64,000 nt of DNA from Mycobacterium asiaticum (GTDB taxonomy: Bacteria > Actinomycetota > Actinomycetes > Mycobacteriales > Mycobacteriaceae): positions 62,001 to 126,000 of the forward strand of contig NZ_LZKQ01000210.1 of the NCBI RefSeq assembly GCF_001668675.1, written 5' to 3'. The notes below the pieces were generated by a model that searched no databases, was not told the origin of the DNA, and saw only the letters and a list, made by a program, of their open reading frames with translations. Every line of letters begins with the position of its first letter. The stretch's first letter is position 1. A program made the position numbers and the translations under genes. Positions 1-7,921 of this stretch are shown one piece after another.

Positions 1-199
1 GCGCGAACATGTCGGATTCCGTGATGCCGTGGGTCGACAAGCCGTTCACCACCGACGGATCCACCCCGGCATCCTCGATCACCCGTTTGGCGAGCAGGGC
101 GTACTGATCGAGGGTGAACGACGGCGGTCGGCTCTGCCGCCGTTCGGCCGGCAGTTCCGCGATGCCGATGATGGCGGCCTCACCGCGCAGGCCGGTCAC
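1..199 (-). CDS. Ltp-type thiolase / aldol-lyase, N-terminal part (cut by window edge)
   Basis: Sixty-six codons are visible before the gene runs off the left edge. The start is GTG at 199, whose GTGA overlaps the stop of the upstream MaoC gene. The visible protein has a small strand (AAIIGIAELP) near its start followed by an acidic helix (YALLAKRVIEDAG), as in the first Rossmann-like element of thiolase-superfamily lipid-transfer proteins such as Ltp2. In the M. tuberculosis igr operon an Ltp2 aldolase follows a FadE pair and a MaoC pair in this same order, and it cleaves a C-C bond of the hydrated steroid side chain. The family call rests on a short N-terminus plus context; the active-site Cys/His region lies outside the window. 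Confidence 0.7.
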   Translation of the reverse strand, partial: MTGLRGEAAIIGIAELPAERRQSRPPSFTLDQYALLAKRVIEDAGVDPSVVNGLSTHGITESDMFA

Positions 200-624
200 G
201 TCGTGTCCCGACGGGGCAATGCGACGGTGGCGCTGCCCGGCATCAACACGTCCGCCCCCCGGCGGCAGAAGATGTCGAGGTCGACCAGATTCGGTGCGCG
301 TTTGCCGGTGACCACGCCGCCGAATGTCAGTTCTTGCTCGGGGTAGGCGATCGCACGGTTCTGCACCGTGAATCTCACCAACCGCCCTGCGCCGCCGATC
401 CAATCGGTGAGCGCCCGGGACAACAGCGCGGCCTGCAGCGGACCCTGCACCAGCACGTTGTCATAACCCTCCACGTCGCGCGCCCAGTCCTTGTCGTAGT
501 GGATGCGGTGCCCGTTGTAGGTCGCGGCGCTGAAGAAGAACATCTGCGTCTCGGTCACGGTGACGGTCAAAGGAGCTACCGCATCGCCGTTTTGGACGTC
601 CTCGAAGAACACCTGTGCGGTCAT
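196..624 (-). CDS. MaoC-like hydratase subunit (likely catalytic partner)
   Basis: This 142-residue single hot-dog-fold protein looks like an enoyl-CoA hydratase 2 subunit. Residues about 36-44 read YNGHRIHYD, which fits the active-site segment of MaoC hydratases where an Asp/His pair activates water; His39 or His42 is the candidate. The start is ATG at 624, within an ATGA overlap with the upstream MaoC gene, and its own stop overlaps the GTG of the Ltp gene, so the three are translationally coupled. By analogy with ChsH1-ChsH2 it probably forms a heteromer with the neighbouring 167-residue MaoC protein and hydrates the enoyl-CoA made by the FadE pair. The substrate is unknown. Confidence 0.8.
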   Translation of the reverse strand: MTAQVFFEDVQNGDAVAPLTVTVTETQMFFFSAATYNGHRIHYDKDWARDVEGYDNVLVQGPLQAALLSRALTDWIGGAGRLVRFTVQNRAIAYPEQELTFGGVVTGKRAPNLVDLDIFCRRGADVLMPGSATVALPRRDTT

Positions 625-1124
625 GCGGGCCTGGCAATCATTGACGTGGTTGCTTCGGCGACCAATTCGCGGTGTTGGTTGCGGTATTCGGCGCGCCAGG
701 TCACCAGCACGAATCGTCCCGAACGGCCTTGTTTCTCCACGATCGATTCGACCATACGCATCATCTCGATCTGGTCGCGGTGGTACGCGGGCAGGTGGAA
801 TGTGGTGCTTTCGCCACCGGCCATGCGTCGCGGGGCCCGAGGAAACGCGAGGCTGCCGGTCGCCGCCCCGGACGATCCGTCGGGCCGTAGATCGCGTAAC
901 GCGGCGACGCCGAGGATCGCGTATTGCAGGAACAGCGGCGGGCAGATGATGTCGCGATATCCGTGCGCCCGGGCATAGTCCGGGTCGAACCACAGCGGGT
1001 TGTGGTCTTCGACCGCTGCGGCCCAACGCTGCCAGTCACGCTGGTTCACCTCGCCGGTGGCGGTCGCGACAACGGTGCCGACGCGGGCCGCGGAGTCGGG
1101 ATCTATCAGGCTCTCGGTGCTCAT
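621..1124 (-). CDS. MaoC-like (FAS1-type N-terminal dehydratase) subunit
   Basis: This 167-residue protein has a hot-dog-fold MaoC N-terminal-like domain. Its counterpart of the hydratase motif (residues about 39-47, EDHNPLWFD) has the D-x-N-P core but Trp/Phe where the catalytic His is expected, so it is probably the binding rather than the catalytic subunit. ChsH2 of the cholesterol pathway has a similar domain fused to a C-terminal DUF35 zinc-ribbon domain; here the protein stops at the end of the hot-dog domain, so any DUF35 partner must be a separate gene, perhaps beyond the left edge. The start ATG at 1124 lies in an ATGA overlap with the upstream fadE stop. Confidence 0.75.
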   Translation of the reverse strand: MSTESLIDPDSAARVGTVVATATGEVNQRDWQRWAAAVEDHNPLWFDPDYARAHGYRDIICPPLFLQYAILGVAALRDLRPDGSSGAATGSLAFPRAPRRMAGGESTTFHLPAYHRDQIEMMRMVESIVEKQGRSGRFVLVTWRAEYRNQHRELVAEATTSMIARPA

Positions 1125-2197
1125 TGTCCGCCGCTCCAATCCATCTCTGCGTCAAGCCATGTGGCCGCGACATCGGCGCCACCGCCCATCGTGGCCAGTA
1201 CGCGGGCCCGCTCGGAGAACAGGTGCAGATCGGTGTCCACCACATAACCCATGCCGCCGTGCAACTGGTGGGCGTCCAGGGTGATCTGCTTGACCGCCGC
1301 GGCGTGCATCCTGGCGATGGCGGTCTCCCGGGTGGCGGTCTCACCGCGGCCCAACCAGAACGCTGCCGAATGCGCCGTAAGCCGGGCAGCCGACAGCGCG
1401 ATGTGCATATCGGCCACCAGGTGCTGGGCGGCCTGAAAGGAGGCGATCGACCTGCCGAACTGCTCCCGCATCTTGGTGTAGTCGACGGTGCGTTGCAGCA
1501 CCGCTTCGCCCACCCCTACCAGATCCAGGCAGAGCAGCGCGATCGCCGCGTTCGCCACCCGGCGCAGCTCCCGCTCCGCCAGTCCCGCTCCGCCACCGAG
1601 GATGCGGCGGGGATCATCGACCGGTACGTCGTCGAAGGTGACCGTGAATGCGCGGTGTCCACCCATCAGGGTGAGCGGACGGACGGCCACCGCCTCCGCC
1701 GGGACCACGAAACCCATTGTCTGGCCGTCGCTTTGAGCGGCGACGACGATCAGGTCGGCGGTGTCGGCATCGGGGACGAAGTCGGCGACCCCGCTCAATA
1801 GCCAACCGTCGACCGCTTTGACGGCACGCACGGTAGGCGTCAGCATCGCCGCATCCCGCGGACTCCACAGCGCGGTGGTGCCTCGCGCAGTTCCCGCGGC
1901 CAACGGCGGCAGCCAGGCTTGCCGCACCGCCGGGCCGCCCAGCCAATCGATGGCTAGCGCCGCCTGCAGGGTGCTGTGCACGGTCAACGGACACAGCGCC
2001 CGTCCCGCTTCGACGTAGAAGATTCCGAGGTCGGTCAGGGTGCCGCCCGACCCACCACACGCCTCCTCGATCGTCAATCCCAGCACTCCGGCGTCGGCAA
2101 GCGCCTGCCACCAGAGCGGCGCGGAGTGGTCTTCGGCCAGCAGGTTTCGGCACATGGCGGCGAGGTCGTGCTGGTCCCGGGTCGGTAGCAGTCGCAT
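1121..2197 (-). CDS. acyl-CoA dehydrogenase, FAD-binding partner subunit (FadE family)
   Basis: This 358-residue acyl-CoA dehydrogenase-like protein has the C-terminal FAD-contact signature REQFGR (about 244-249) and the QLHGGMGY motif (about 311-318). Near the C-terminus, where many family members carry the catalytic Glu, it reads MGGGAD. The partner FadE four bases upstream has a good N-terminal/middle domain but a degenerate REQFGR region. This division of labour matches the alpha2-beta2 acyl-CoA dehydrogenases of mycobacterial steroid side-chain degradation (ChsE1-ChsE2 type), where FAD sits at the heteromeric interface. It probably desaturates a branched or polycyclic acyl-CoA. The ATG start follows the partner stop by 4 bp. 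Confidence 0.85.
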   Translation of the reverse strand: MRLLPTRDQHDLAAMCRNLLAEDHSAPLWWQALADAGVLGLTIEEACGGSGGTLTDLGIFYVEAGRALCPLTVHSTLQAALAIDWLGGPAVRQAWLPPLAAGTARGTTALWSPRDAAMLTPTVRAVKAVDGWLLSGVADFVPDADTADLIVVAAQSDGQTMGFVVPAEAVAVRPLTLMGGHRAFTVTFDDVPVDDPRRILGGGAGLAERELRRVANAAIALLCLDLVGVGEAVLQRTVDYTKMREQFGRSIASFQAAQHLVADMHIALSAARLTAHSAAFWLGRGETATRETAIARMHAAAVKQITLDAHQLHGGMGYVVDTDLHLFSERARVLATMGGGADVAATWLDAEMDWSGGQ

Positions 2198-2201
2198 CCG
2201 G

Positions 2202-3380
2202 TCACCGCCCGTAGGACGGCATGCCGTGCCCGCGCTGGGCGATCACATCCCGCAACACTTCGTTGGTCCCGCCGCCGAAGCGCATCAGCGGTGACACGCG
2301 ATAAAGACGTTCGAAGAAGCCGCCCAGCGGCGCCTCGTTGCTGCGATGCGCCAACAAACCGTCGGGCCCCAGCAGATCAATCGCCAAATCCGCTATGCGC
2401 TGGCGCAATTCGCTGGTGAAGATCTTTTCGACACTGACCTCGACCGACGGGATGCGGCCGCTGTCCAGGATTGACGCCGCCTCGTATCCCATCAGTCTCG
2501 CGGCCTCGACGTCGGCCTCGGCCTGGGCGAGCCGCCGCCGGAAGAGGGTGTCATGCGCGGGCACCGACCCGTCCCGGCGCGGCCTGGCGGCCAGCGTCAG
2601 CAGATCGTCGAGCGCGCGCCGCAGATCACCCGCGTTGGTCAGGGCTCCGCGCTCCAGGTCGAGGGCGCCGGTGATGTAAGTCCAACCCTTGTTGACCTCG
2701 CCGATGAGGTTGCCAACCGGCACCCGCACGTCGTCGAAGAAGGTCTCGTTGGTGCGGTAGCCCGACCAGGCGTACAGCGGGCGGATCTCGATGCCGGGAG
2801 CGTCGATCGGCACCATGATCACCGAGATGCCCCGATGGCGCGCCGCGTCCGGATCGGTGCGCACGCACAGCCACTCGTGGGTGCAGCGCTGTGCGCCGCT
2901 GTTCCAGATCTTGGACCCGGTGATTACCCATTCGTCGCCGTCGCGCACGGCACGGGTGCGCAGGCTGGCCAGGTCGGTGCCGGCATTTGGCTCGGAATAG
3001 CCTACCGCGCAGACGATCTCGCCCTTGGCGATGGGCGGCAGGAATTCCTTCCTGTTCTGTTCGTTGCCGTGCCGCATGATCATCGGCGCTACCGAGGTGA
3101 CCGTGAGATCCGGGCCGGGGACACCCCAATATTCGAACTCGCTCATCAACAGGTGCTGGTGCATGGCGCTCAGCCCGAGGCCACCGTACTCACGGGGCCA
3201 GTTCAGTCCGAACCAGCCGCGCTCGCCGATTTTGCGGCGGAATGCCGACAGCTCGCCGCCCTGGCATTCCAAGTCGTGCTCGGCCAACTCGGCGCGCAGG
3301 GCGGGGGTGACGTTGTCACCGAGGAACTGGCGCACCTCGGCCAGCCAGGCCCGTTGCTCATCGTCGAGCGCGAAGTCCAC
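2202..3380 (-). CDS. acyl-CoA dehydrogenase (FadE family), first gene of the cassette
   Basis: This 392-residue protein has a full acyl-CoA dehydrogenase layout. The N-terminal helical domain is followed by the SEPNAGTD substrate/FAD loop (about 129-136) and the middle-domain WVITGSKIW strand (about 151-159). The C-terminus has FGGGTNEV instead of the YEGT form that provides the catalytic Glu in medium-chain enzymes, so the base may come from another helix, as in isovaleryl-CoA dehydrogenase, or from the partner. It leads the leftward cassette FadE-FadE-MaoC-MaoC-Ltp, with spacings from a 4-bp gap to 4-bp overlaps. The promoter must lie in the 374-bp gap shared with the divergent P450. Confidence 0.88.
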   Translation of the reverse strand: MDFALDDEQRAWLAEVRQFLGDNVTPALRAELAEHDLECQGGELSAFRRKIGERGWFGLNWPREYGGLGLSAMHQHLLMSEFEYWGVPGPDLTVTSVAPMIMRHGNEQNRKEFLPPIAKGEIVCAVGYSEPNAGTDLASLRTRAVRDGDEWVITGSKIWNSGAQRCTHEWLCVRTDPDAARHRGISVIMVPIDAPGIEIRPLYAWSGYRTNETFFDDVRVPVGNLIGEVNKGWTYITGALDLERGALTNAGDLRRALDDLLTLAARPRRDGSVPAHDTLFRRRLAQAEADVEAARLMGYEAASILDSGRIPSVEVSVEKIFTSELRQRIADLAIDLLGPDGLLAHRSNEAPLGGFFERLYRVSPLMRFGGGTNEVLRDVIAQRGHGMPSYGR

Positions 3381-3422
3381 ACCGCGACAGTAGTACTAGG
3401 TCGGCTGATGCGCGGCCGGGCA

Positions 3423-3441
3423 CGCGACGGATTGTGTCGCG
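3423..3441. promoter_or_regulatory. inverted repeat upstream of the FadE cassette
   Basis: CGCGAC and GTCGCG arms (6 bp, perfect) are separated by 7 bp, centred about 50 bp upstream of the fadE start. The position suits a repressor operator. The arms are short and GC-rich, so chance is possible. Confidence 0.3.
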
Positions 3442-3638
3442 GGCGGCATATTTCTGATCGCCCGGACTTTGACCCGGGCGCCGCGATGCGGAATGAAGAT
3501 GACGTGCTTGAGTTGGCGATGGGCCAGGGGGCCAACTTTCTTCGTGGCGCGAAGGTGCGCAGCGGTACGGCGACACGCCGCGAGCCCTGGCATTCCGCGC
3601 ACCCTCGGCGGCGCCCCCCGCCGTGCAGTAATAACGCC

Positions 3639-3668
3639 CGCCATACGGCCAAGGAATTATGTATGGCG
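3639..3668. promoter_or_regulatory. 8-bp inverted repeat upstream of the first P450
   Basis: CGCCATAC at 3639-3646 is repeated in inverse as GTATGGCG at 3661-3668 with a 14-bp, fairly AT-rich spacer. It lies 87-116 bp upstream of the P450 start. AT-containing arms in a GC-rich gap and the position favour a regulator-binding site; no regulator is linked to it here. Confidence 0.4.
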
Positions 3669-3754
3669 ATACCTCCGATGCCCCGCTGTAGTCGTTGACA
3701 CCACCTACCCCTGGCCATACATTCGTGGCAGCCTCGTCTGCATAGGAGGGTCCG

Positions 3755-4981
3755 ATGGCCGTCGGAATTGCGCCCAGGAACATCTTCGATGCCGATCTAC
3801 CGACGCTCTCCTACCACCCCGAGGAGACCCCGGCAGCCATCTATCCCCGCATCCAGGAGGCACAGCAGCAGGCCCCAGTTGCGCTGGGACCGTTCGGCCC
3901 CGAGATCCTCTCCTATCACCTGGTTCGATCAGTGTTGCGCGACAACCGGTTTCGGATCCCGCCCGGCCTGAATCTGGTGGTGCAGGGCATCACTTCGGGC
4001 CCCTTGTGGGACAAGGTGATGAACAGCTTGCTGTGCGTGGAGGGCGATGCGCACCACCGGCTACGCAGCCTGACATCGAAGGCATTCACGCCAAAGGCCA
4101 CCCTGCGCCTGCACGACACGATGGTCGACGTGATGGACGAATTGGTCGACCGGGTTGCCGACGGCGGCCGTTGCGACGTCGTCACGGATCTCGCACGCCC
4201 ATATCCGGTGCCGATCATCTGCGCGCTGCTGGGCGCGCCCCGCGAGGATTGGCAACGGTTTTCGCGCTGGGCCGACGAGATCTTCAAGGCCTTCAGCTTC
4301 ATCGACGGCGTGGCCGCGATCGAGCCGGACGTCATGCGCGCCTGGCGAGAGCTCGACGACTACGTCGACGAGATGGTGGCCCGGCGCCGGCACAGTCTCA
4401 CCGATGACCTGCTTTCCGACCTGATCCGCGCCGAAGACGATGGCGACCGATTGAACCCGGCCGAATTGCGCATGCTCGCCGGTGGCCTGCTGTTGGCCGG
4501 TACCGACACCACTCGCAATCAACTCGCCGCATCGGTGCAGGTGCTGTGTGAGCACCGCGAGCAGTGGGAGCTGCTGCAGCGGCGGCCCGAACTGGCGATG
4601 GGTGCGGTCGAGGAGACCATGCGTCACTCGCCGATCGCGTGCGGCACCCTTCGTATGGTGGTCGAGGACGTCGAGCTCGACGGTTACCTCTTCCCGGCCG
4701 GCACCACGGTACTGGTCAATACCGCTGCGGCCAACCGAGATCCGGCGATCTACGACGAACCCGAGCGTGTGGACATCACCCGGCAGGGGACGCCGGCGAT
4801 TCTGACGTTCGGCGGCGGCATTCACTACTGCCTCGGCGCCAACCTGGCCCGAGGCGAGCTCGCCGAAGCGCTCACGGTGCTCACGCGCCGATTCCAGAAT
4901 CCGCGATTGGCGGGTCCGGTCCCCTGGAAGCCGATGGTGAGCCTGAGCGGTCCGATCAGCTTGCCGATCGAATTCGGTTGA
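3755..4981 (+). CDS. cytochrome P450 (first of two paralogues)
   Basis: This 408-residue soluble bacterial P450 has the I-helix oxygen-activation motif AGTDTTRNQ (starting about 248), the ExxR motif in EETMR (about 287-291), and the heme loop FGGGIHYCLGA with the axial Cys at 359. It hydroxylates a hydrophobic substrate, taking electrons from a ferredoxin/reductase pair not seen here. ATG at 3755 follows an AGGAGG site by 5 bp. The gene diverges from the FadE-MaoC-Ltp cassette, so initial oxidation of the same lipid is a reasonable role. A close paralogue lies at 25383-26618, with the heme Cys at the same residue number. CYP family number is not assigned. Confidence 0.92.
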   Translation: MAVGIAPRNIFDADLPTLSYHPEETPAAIYPRIQEAQQQAPVALGPFGPEILSYHLVRSVLRDNRFRIPPGLNLVVQGITSGPLWDKVMNSLLCVEGDAHHRLRSLTSKAFTPKATLRLHDTMVDVMDELVDRVADGGRCDVVTDLARPYPVPIICALLGAPREDWQRFSRWADEIFKAFSFIDGVAAIEPDVMRAWRELDDYVDEMVARRRHSLTDDLLSDLIRAEDDGDRLNPAELRMLAGGLLLAGTDTTRNQLAASVQVLCEHREQWELLQRRPELAMGAVEETMRHSPIACGTLRMVVEDVELDGYLFPAGTTVLVNTAAANRDPAIYDEPERVDITRQGTPAILTFGGGIHYCLGANLARGELAEALTVLTRRFQNPRLAGPVPWKPMVSLSGPISLPIEFG

Positions 4982-4983
4982 TG

Positions 4984-6426
4984 TTACGGAATCGCCGGGC
5001 GGTACCCCGCCCACGGGTGCGCCGATTCCAGTTGCGCGGCAACGCGAATCAGCACGTCCTCCCTGCCGTAAGCGGCGGCGAGCTGAACGCCGATCGGCAG
5101 ACCGTCGGCGTTGCGATGCAGCGGCAGGCTGATCGCCGGTTGCCCACTCATGTTGAACGGCGGTGTGAAGGCGGCGAACTCGCCGCCGCGACGCATCGGT
5201 GCCGTCGGGTGTTCCGGGTTGTTCTCGAACTCCATTAACGGAATTGGCGGCTCGGAAACGGTCGGGGTGAGCAGCAGGTCCCAGCCGTCGGCCCACCACT
5301 GCTGCAACGCACGCCGGAAGGCGTACACCGCGTTCTCGGCCGCGGCATAGTCGACGGCACTGACGTGCCGCGCCCGCTCGATGAGCACCCAGTTCACCGG
5401 TTCGATGTCCGCGGCGGTGACTTCGCGGCCCAGCGTCGCGCTGAAGCCACGCGCCGCCATCGCCAGCTGCGTGGCCCACAGCGCCATGAACTTCTGCTGC
5501 AACGTCGTATCGGCCAGACACGACGGGTACGCCGGCTCGACGATGTGCCCAAGATTTTCCAGCATCGACGCGGCGGACCGCACCGCGGCAACGCAATCGT
5601 GGTGGACAAGGCCGCCGCGCGGATGGAAGTCGAGCAGCCCGACGCGTAGCCGGCCGGGTTCGGCGCCGACCTCCTCGAGGTAGGGCCGCACCGGCGCGGG
5701 CGCGATGACGGTGTCACCCACACCGGGGCCGCGCACCGCGTCCAGCAATCCGGCAGTGTCGCGCACCGTCCGGCTCACGCACAGCTCCACTCCCAGACCC
5801 ACCTCGGCGCGGACCGGGCCGACGGTGATCCGGCCCTGGCTCGGCTTGAGCCCCACCAGTCCGCAGCACGACGCCGGGATCCGGATGCTGCCACCGCCGT
5901 CGGAGGCATTGGCGAACGGAACCATCCCGACGGCCACCGCCGCGGCCGCGCCGCCACTGGACCCGCCCGGCGTGCGGTCCAGGTCCCACGGATTGCGCGT
6001 CGGGCCCCAGGCCAGCGGCTGGGTTGTAGGCAGGCTGCCCATCTCGGGACTGTTCGTGCGCCCGGCGATGACGAGTCCGGCCGCCTTGAACCGGGACACC
6101 AAGGTTGTGTCGGTGGTGTCGATCCGGCCCGCCTCTTTGAGCGCAACGTTGCCGTTGGACATCGTCTGGCCGGCGAAGCTGGTGTAGAGGTCCTTCAACA
6201 GGAACGGCACGCCGCGGAACGGGCCGTCGGGCAGCGCGGGGTCGGCGGCCACCGACCGGGCGTGTTCGAACCACTCGATGACCACCGCGTTCAGCGCCGG
6301 GTTGGACTGTTCGATGCGTTCGATCGCCGCATCCAACAATTCGGCGGGGGTCACCTCGCCCCGGGCGATCAGCGACGCCTGGTCCGTGGCGTCCATCCAG
6401 CGTGTTTGTTCGGCGAGGCCCGTCAT
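4984..6426 (-). CDS. amidase (amidase signature family)
   Basis: This 480-residue amidase-signature hydrolase has the Ser-cisSer-Lys layout: a Lys in VPFLLKDLY (near residue 75), the Gly/Ser-rich TPGGSSGGAAAA segment carrying the cis-Ser, and the downstream DGGGSIRIPAS loop with the nucleophilic Ser. Family members hydrolyse carboxamides, or serve in tRNA transamidation when next to gatB/gatC, which are absent here. A longer reading frame begins at 6450, but ATG at 6426 (MTGLAEQ) gives the usual N-terminus. Its 3' end converges on the P450 with 2 bp between stops. Substrate unknown. Confidence 0.88.
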   Translation of the reverse strand: MTGLAEQTRWMDATDQASLIARGEVTPAELLDAAIERIEQSNPALNAVVIEWFEHARSVAADPALPDGPFRGVPFLLKDLYTSFAGQTMSNGNVALKEAGRIDTTDTTLVSRFKAAGLVIAGRTNSPEMGSLPTTQPLAWGPTRNPWDLDRTPGGSSGGAAAAVAVGMVPFANASDGGGSIRIPASCCGLVGLKPSQGRITVGPVRAEVGLGVELCVSRTVRDTAGLLDAVRGPGVGDTVIAPAPVRPYLEEVGAEPGRLRVGLLDFHPRGGLVHHDCVAAVRSAASMLENLGHIVEPAYPSCLADTTLQQKFMALWATQLAMAARGFSATLGREVTAADIEPVNWVLIERARHVSAVDYAAAENAVYAFRRALQQWWADGWDLLLTPTVSEPPIPLMEFENNPEHPTAPMRRGGEFAAFTPPFNMSGQPAISLPLHRNADGLPIGVQLAAAYGREDVLIRVAAQLESAHPWAGYRPAIP

Positions 6427-6571
6427 GGCTCTTGGTCTATCACGGCCCACTCAGCAAAACATCGTTGCCAACTCGTAAAGGCCACCTGCCTCGCGACAGG
6501 AAATGCCCAAGTCGCCTCTCGCAGCGAACGCCTTTAGGCTCGAAGGACACGACTCAGCGGGGGGAAACGCT

Positions 6572-7921
6572 ATGAGGGTGCCTACCGGGCTGTTCGCGTC
6601 CAGACGCTTGCGCGCGCTGGCCGCCGCTTTTGGCTGCCTGGCCATTGCCTCTTGTGCCACCACCGCGACAGTGACTCCCCCCGCCGCCCACACCACGCAG
6701 ACCACGATCAAGCCGCCGCCCAACACCGTTGCGCCACCGCCCCAGCACATCAGCGCGTTGGCCAAGGATTGGAAAACCTACGGCGAAACCGTCTACTTCG
6801 GCTGCCCTAGCGAATTCTCCGCCAGCAAATCCGCACTCGATGACATTCGGCCCAAAATTCTGGACCCGAAATCCGCCGATCTGATCATGCCGGCGGTGCC
6901 TGCGGTCGCGGCCGGCGAAACCGTCACCGGCGCCATGTGCGCACTGTCGAACAACGTCAGCGACATGAAGGTCGTGTACGTCGTCGCCACCGTCAAACCG
7001 CAGAACGGGCCGCAGCCTGGCGCCGCCAGGACCACTGCCTATGTGTTCGACTTGAAGTCCAGTCAACCGCTGGCCACCAGGGATCTGCAATCGCCAAACC
7101 CCGAGCTGAAACTGGCCACCGCGAAGGACTGGCGACTGGCGCCGACCACCACCGGCGTGGCCTGGATCAACGCCTACACCGACGCCCGTGGAACGCCTGC
7201 ACCACCAAGGACGGTGGTCCTTTCCAACACCGATCTGACCGAGCTGTGGGCTGACCCGCAGCAGGGGCGAGTGTGGCAGGACGTGCTGTCGTTCCAGCGC
7301 AGCACCGTGCCCGGCAGCACGGCGGGTGCGGAATTGCGCTTGCCCACCGGCGAACCCATTTATCAGGACAACGACATCGCCACCGTTGAGGGCGAATTGT
7401 CCGACGGGCCAGACAAATTGGTGCAGATCACGCACCGGGATGCAGAGAATCCGCCAGTGCTGTCCACCGAGTTTTTCGACCTGGGTACCCGAGCCCTGAT
7501 CAAAATCGGTGACAGCGAAAGGATTTCCGGCGGCGGACTGGTGGCGACGTTATCGGACGGGAAGTTGTTCGTCGACGGCCGCGGCTCGGATACGTCGCAG
7601 TTCGGCTACGGCGTGTGGAATCTGCGCACCCAGCACTGGGATCTGCTGACCAATCGAGACGACGCCAAGAAGCAGCCGATCTCGAAGCTGGCGTTCTTCG
7701 GTGACCACCTGTATGTCACCAACACCGGCGGCACGTTCTCGGTGCTCGCCCTGCCCGGAACCGACCCGGTCGCATCCACCTGGTCCGGCCGTCCGTTCGG
7801 CCGGATAACAGGCTGGACGCTGGTCTGCCAGGGTGAGACGGCGCCCGCCCAGCGCGGCGACTGCAAGGAGATCGTCCTGGTGCAGGACGCCGACGGCCGT
7901 TACCCCGGGCCCTGGTTCTGA
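6572..7921 (+). CDS. secreted lipoprotein of unknown function
   Basis: The protein has 449 residues from the ATG at 6572, preceded by a GGGGAAA stretch; an upstream in-frame ATG at 6503 would bury the signal. It starts with a basic segment (RRLRAL), a hydrophobic stretch and a lipobox IASC with Cys at 28, so it is predicted to be lipidated at the membrane. A Thr/Pro-rich linker follows to about residue 60, then a long mixed alpha/beta extracytoplasmic domain with repeated short beta-like segments, perhaps propeller-like. I do not recognise a known family. Its 3' end overlaps the convergent kinase gene by 22 bp. Confidence 0.75.
   Translation: MRVPTGLFASRRLRALAAAFGCLAIASCATTATVTPPAAHTTQTTIKPPPNTVAPPPQHISALAKDWKTYGETVYFGCPSEFSASKSALDDIRPKILDPKSADLIMPAVPAVAAGETVTGAMCALSNNVSDMKVVYVVATVKPQNGPQPGAARTTAYVFDLKSSQPLATRDLQSPNPELKLATAKDWRLAPTTTGVAWINAYTDARGTPAPPRTVVLSNTDLTELWADPQQGRVWQDVLSFQRSTVPGSTAGAELRLPTGEPIYQDNDIATVEGELSDGPDKLVQITHRDAENPPVLSTEFFDLGTRALIKIGDSERISGGGLVATLSDGKLFVDGRGSDTSQFGYGVWNLRTQHWDLLTNRDDAKKQPISKLAFFGDHLYVTNTGGTFSVLALPGTDPVASTWSGRPFGRITGWTLVCQGETAPAQRGDCKEIVLVQDADGRYPGPWF

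Larger units (their letters stand above)
3381..3754. promoter_or_regulatory. 374-bp divergent promoter region (fadE / P450)
   Basis: This is the only stretch over 300 bases in the window without a gene. It separates the leftward FadE cassette from the rightward P450. It holds two inverted repeats listed separately (3423-3441 and 3639-3668), a TAGTACTA palindrome near 3393, and the AGGAGG ribosome-binding site of the P450 at 3744-3749. No coding sequence with mycobacterial character is apparent. A shared regulator acting on both arms is inferred, not shown. Confidence 0.6.

Noticed and set aside
2553..3698. 381-codon plus-strand frame over the first FadE gene and promoter gap
   Set aside because: Antisense to FadE; the part in the gap has no ribosome-binding site or conserved look.
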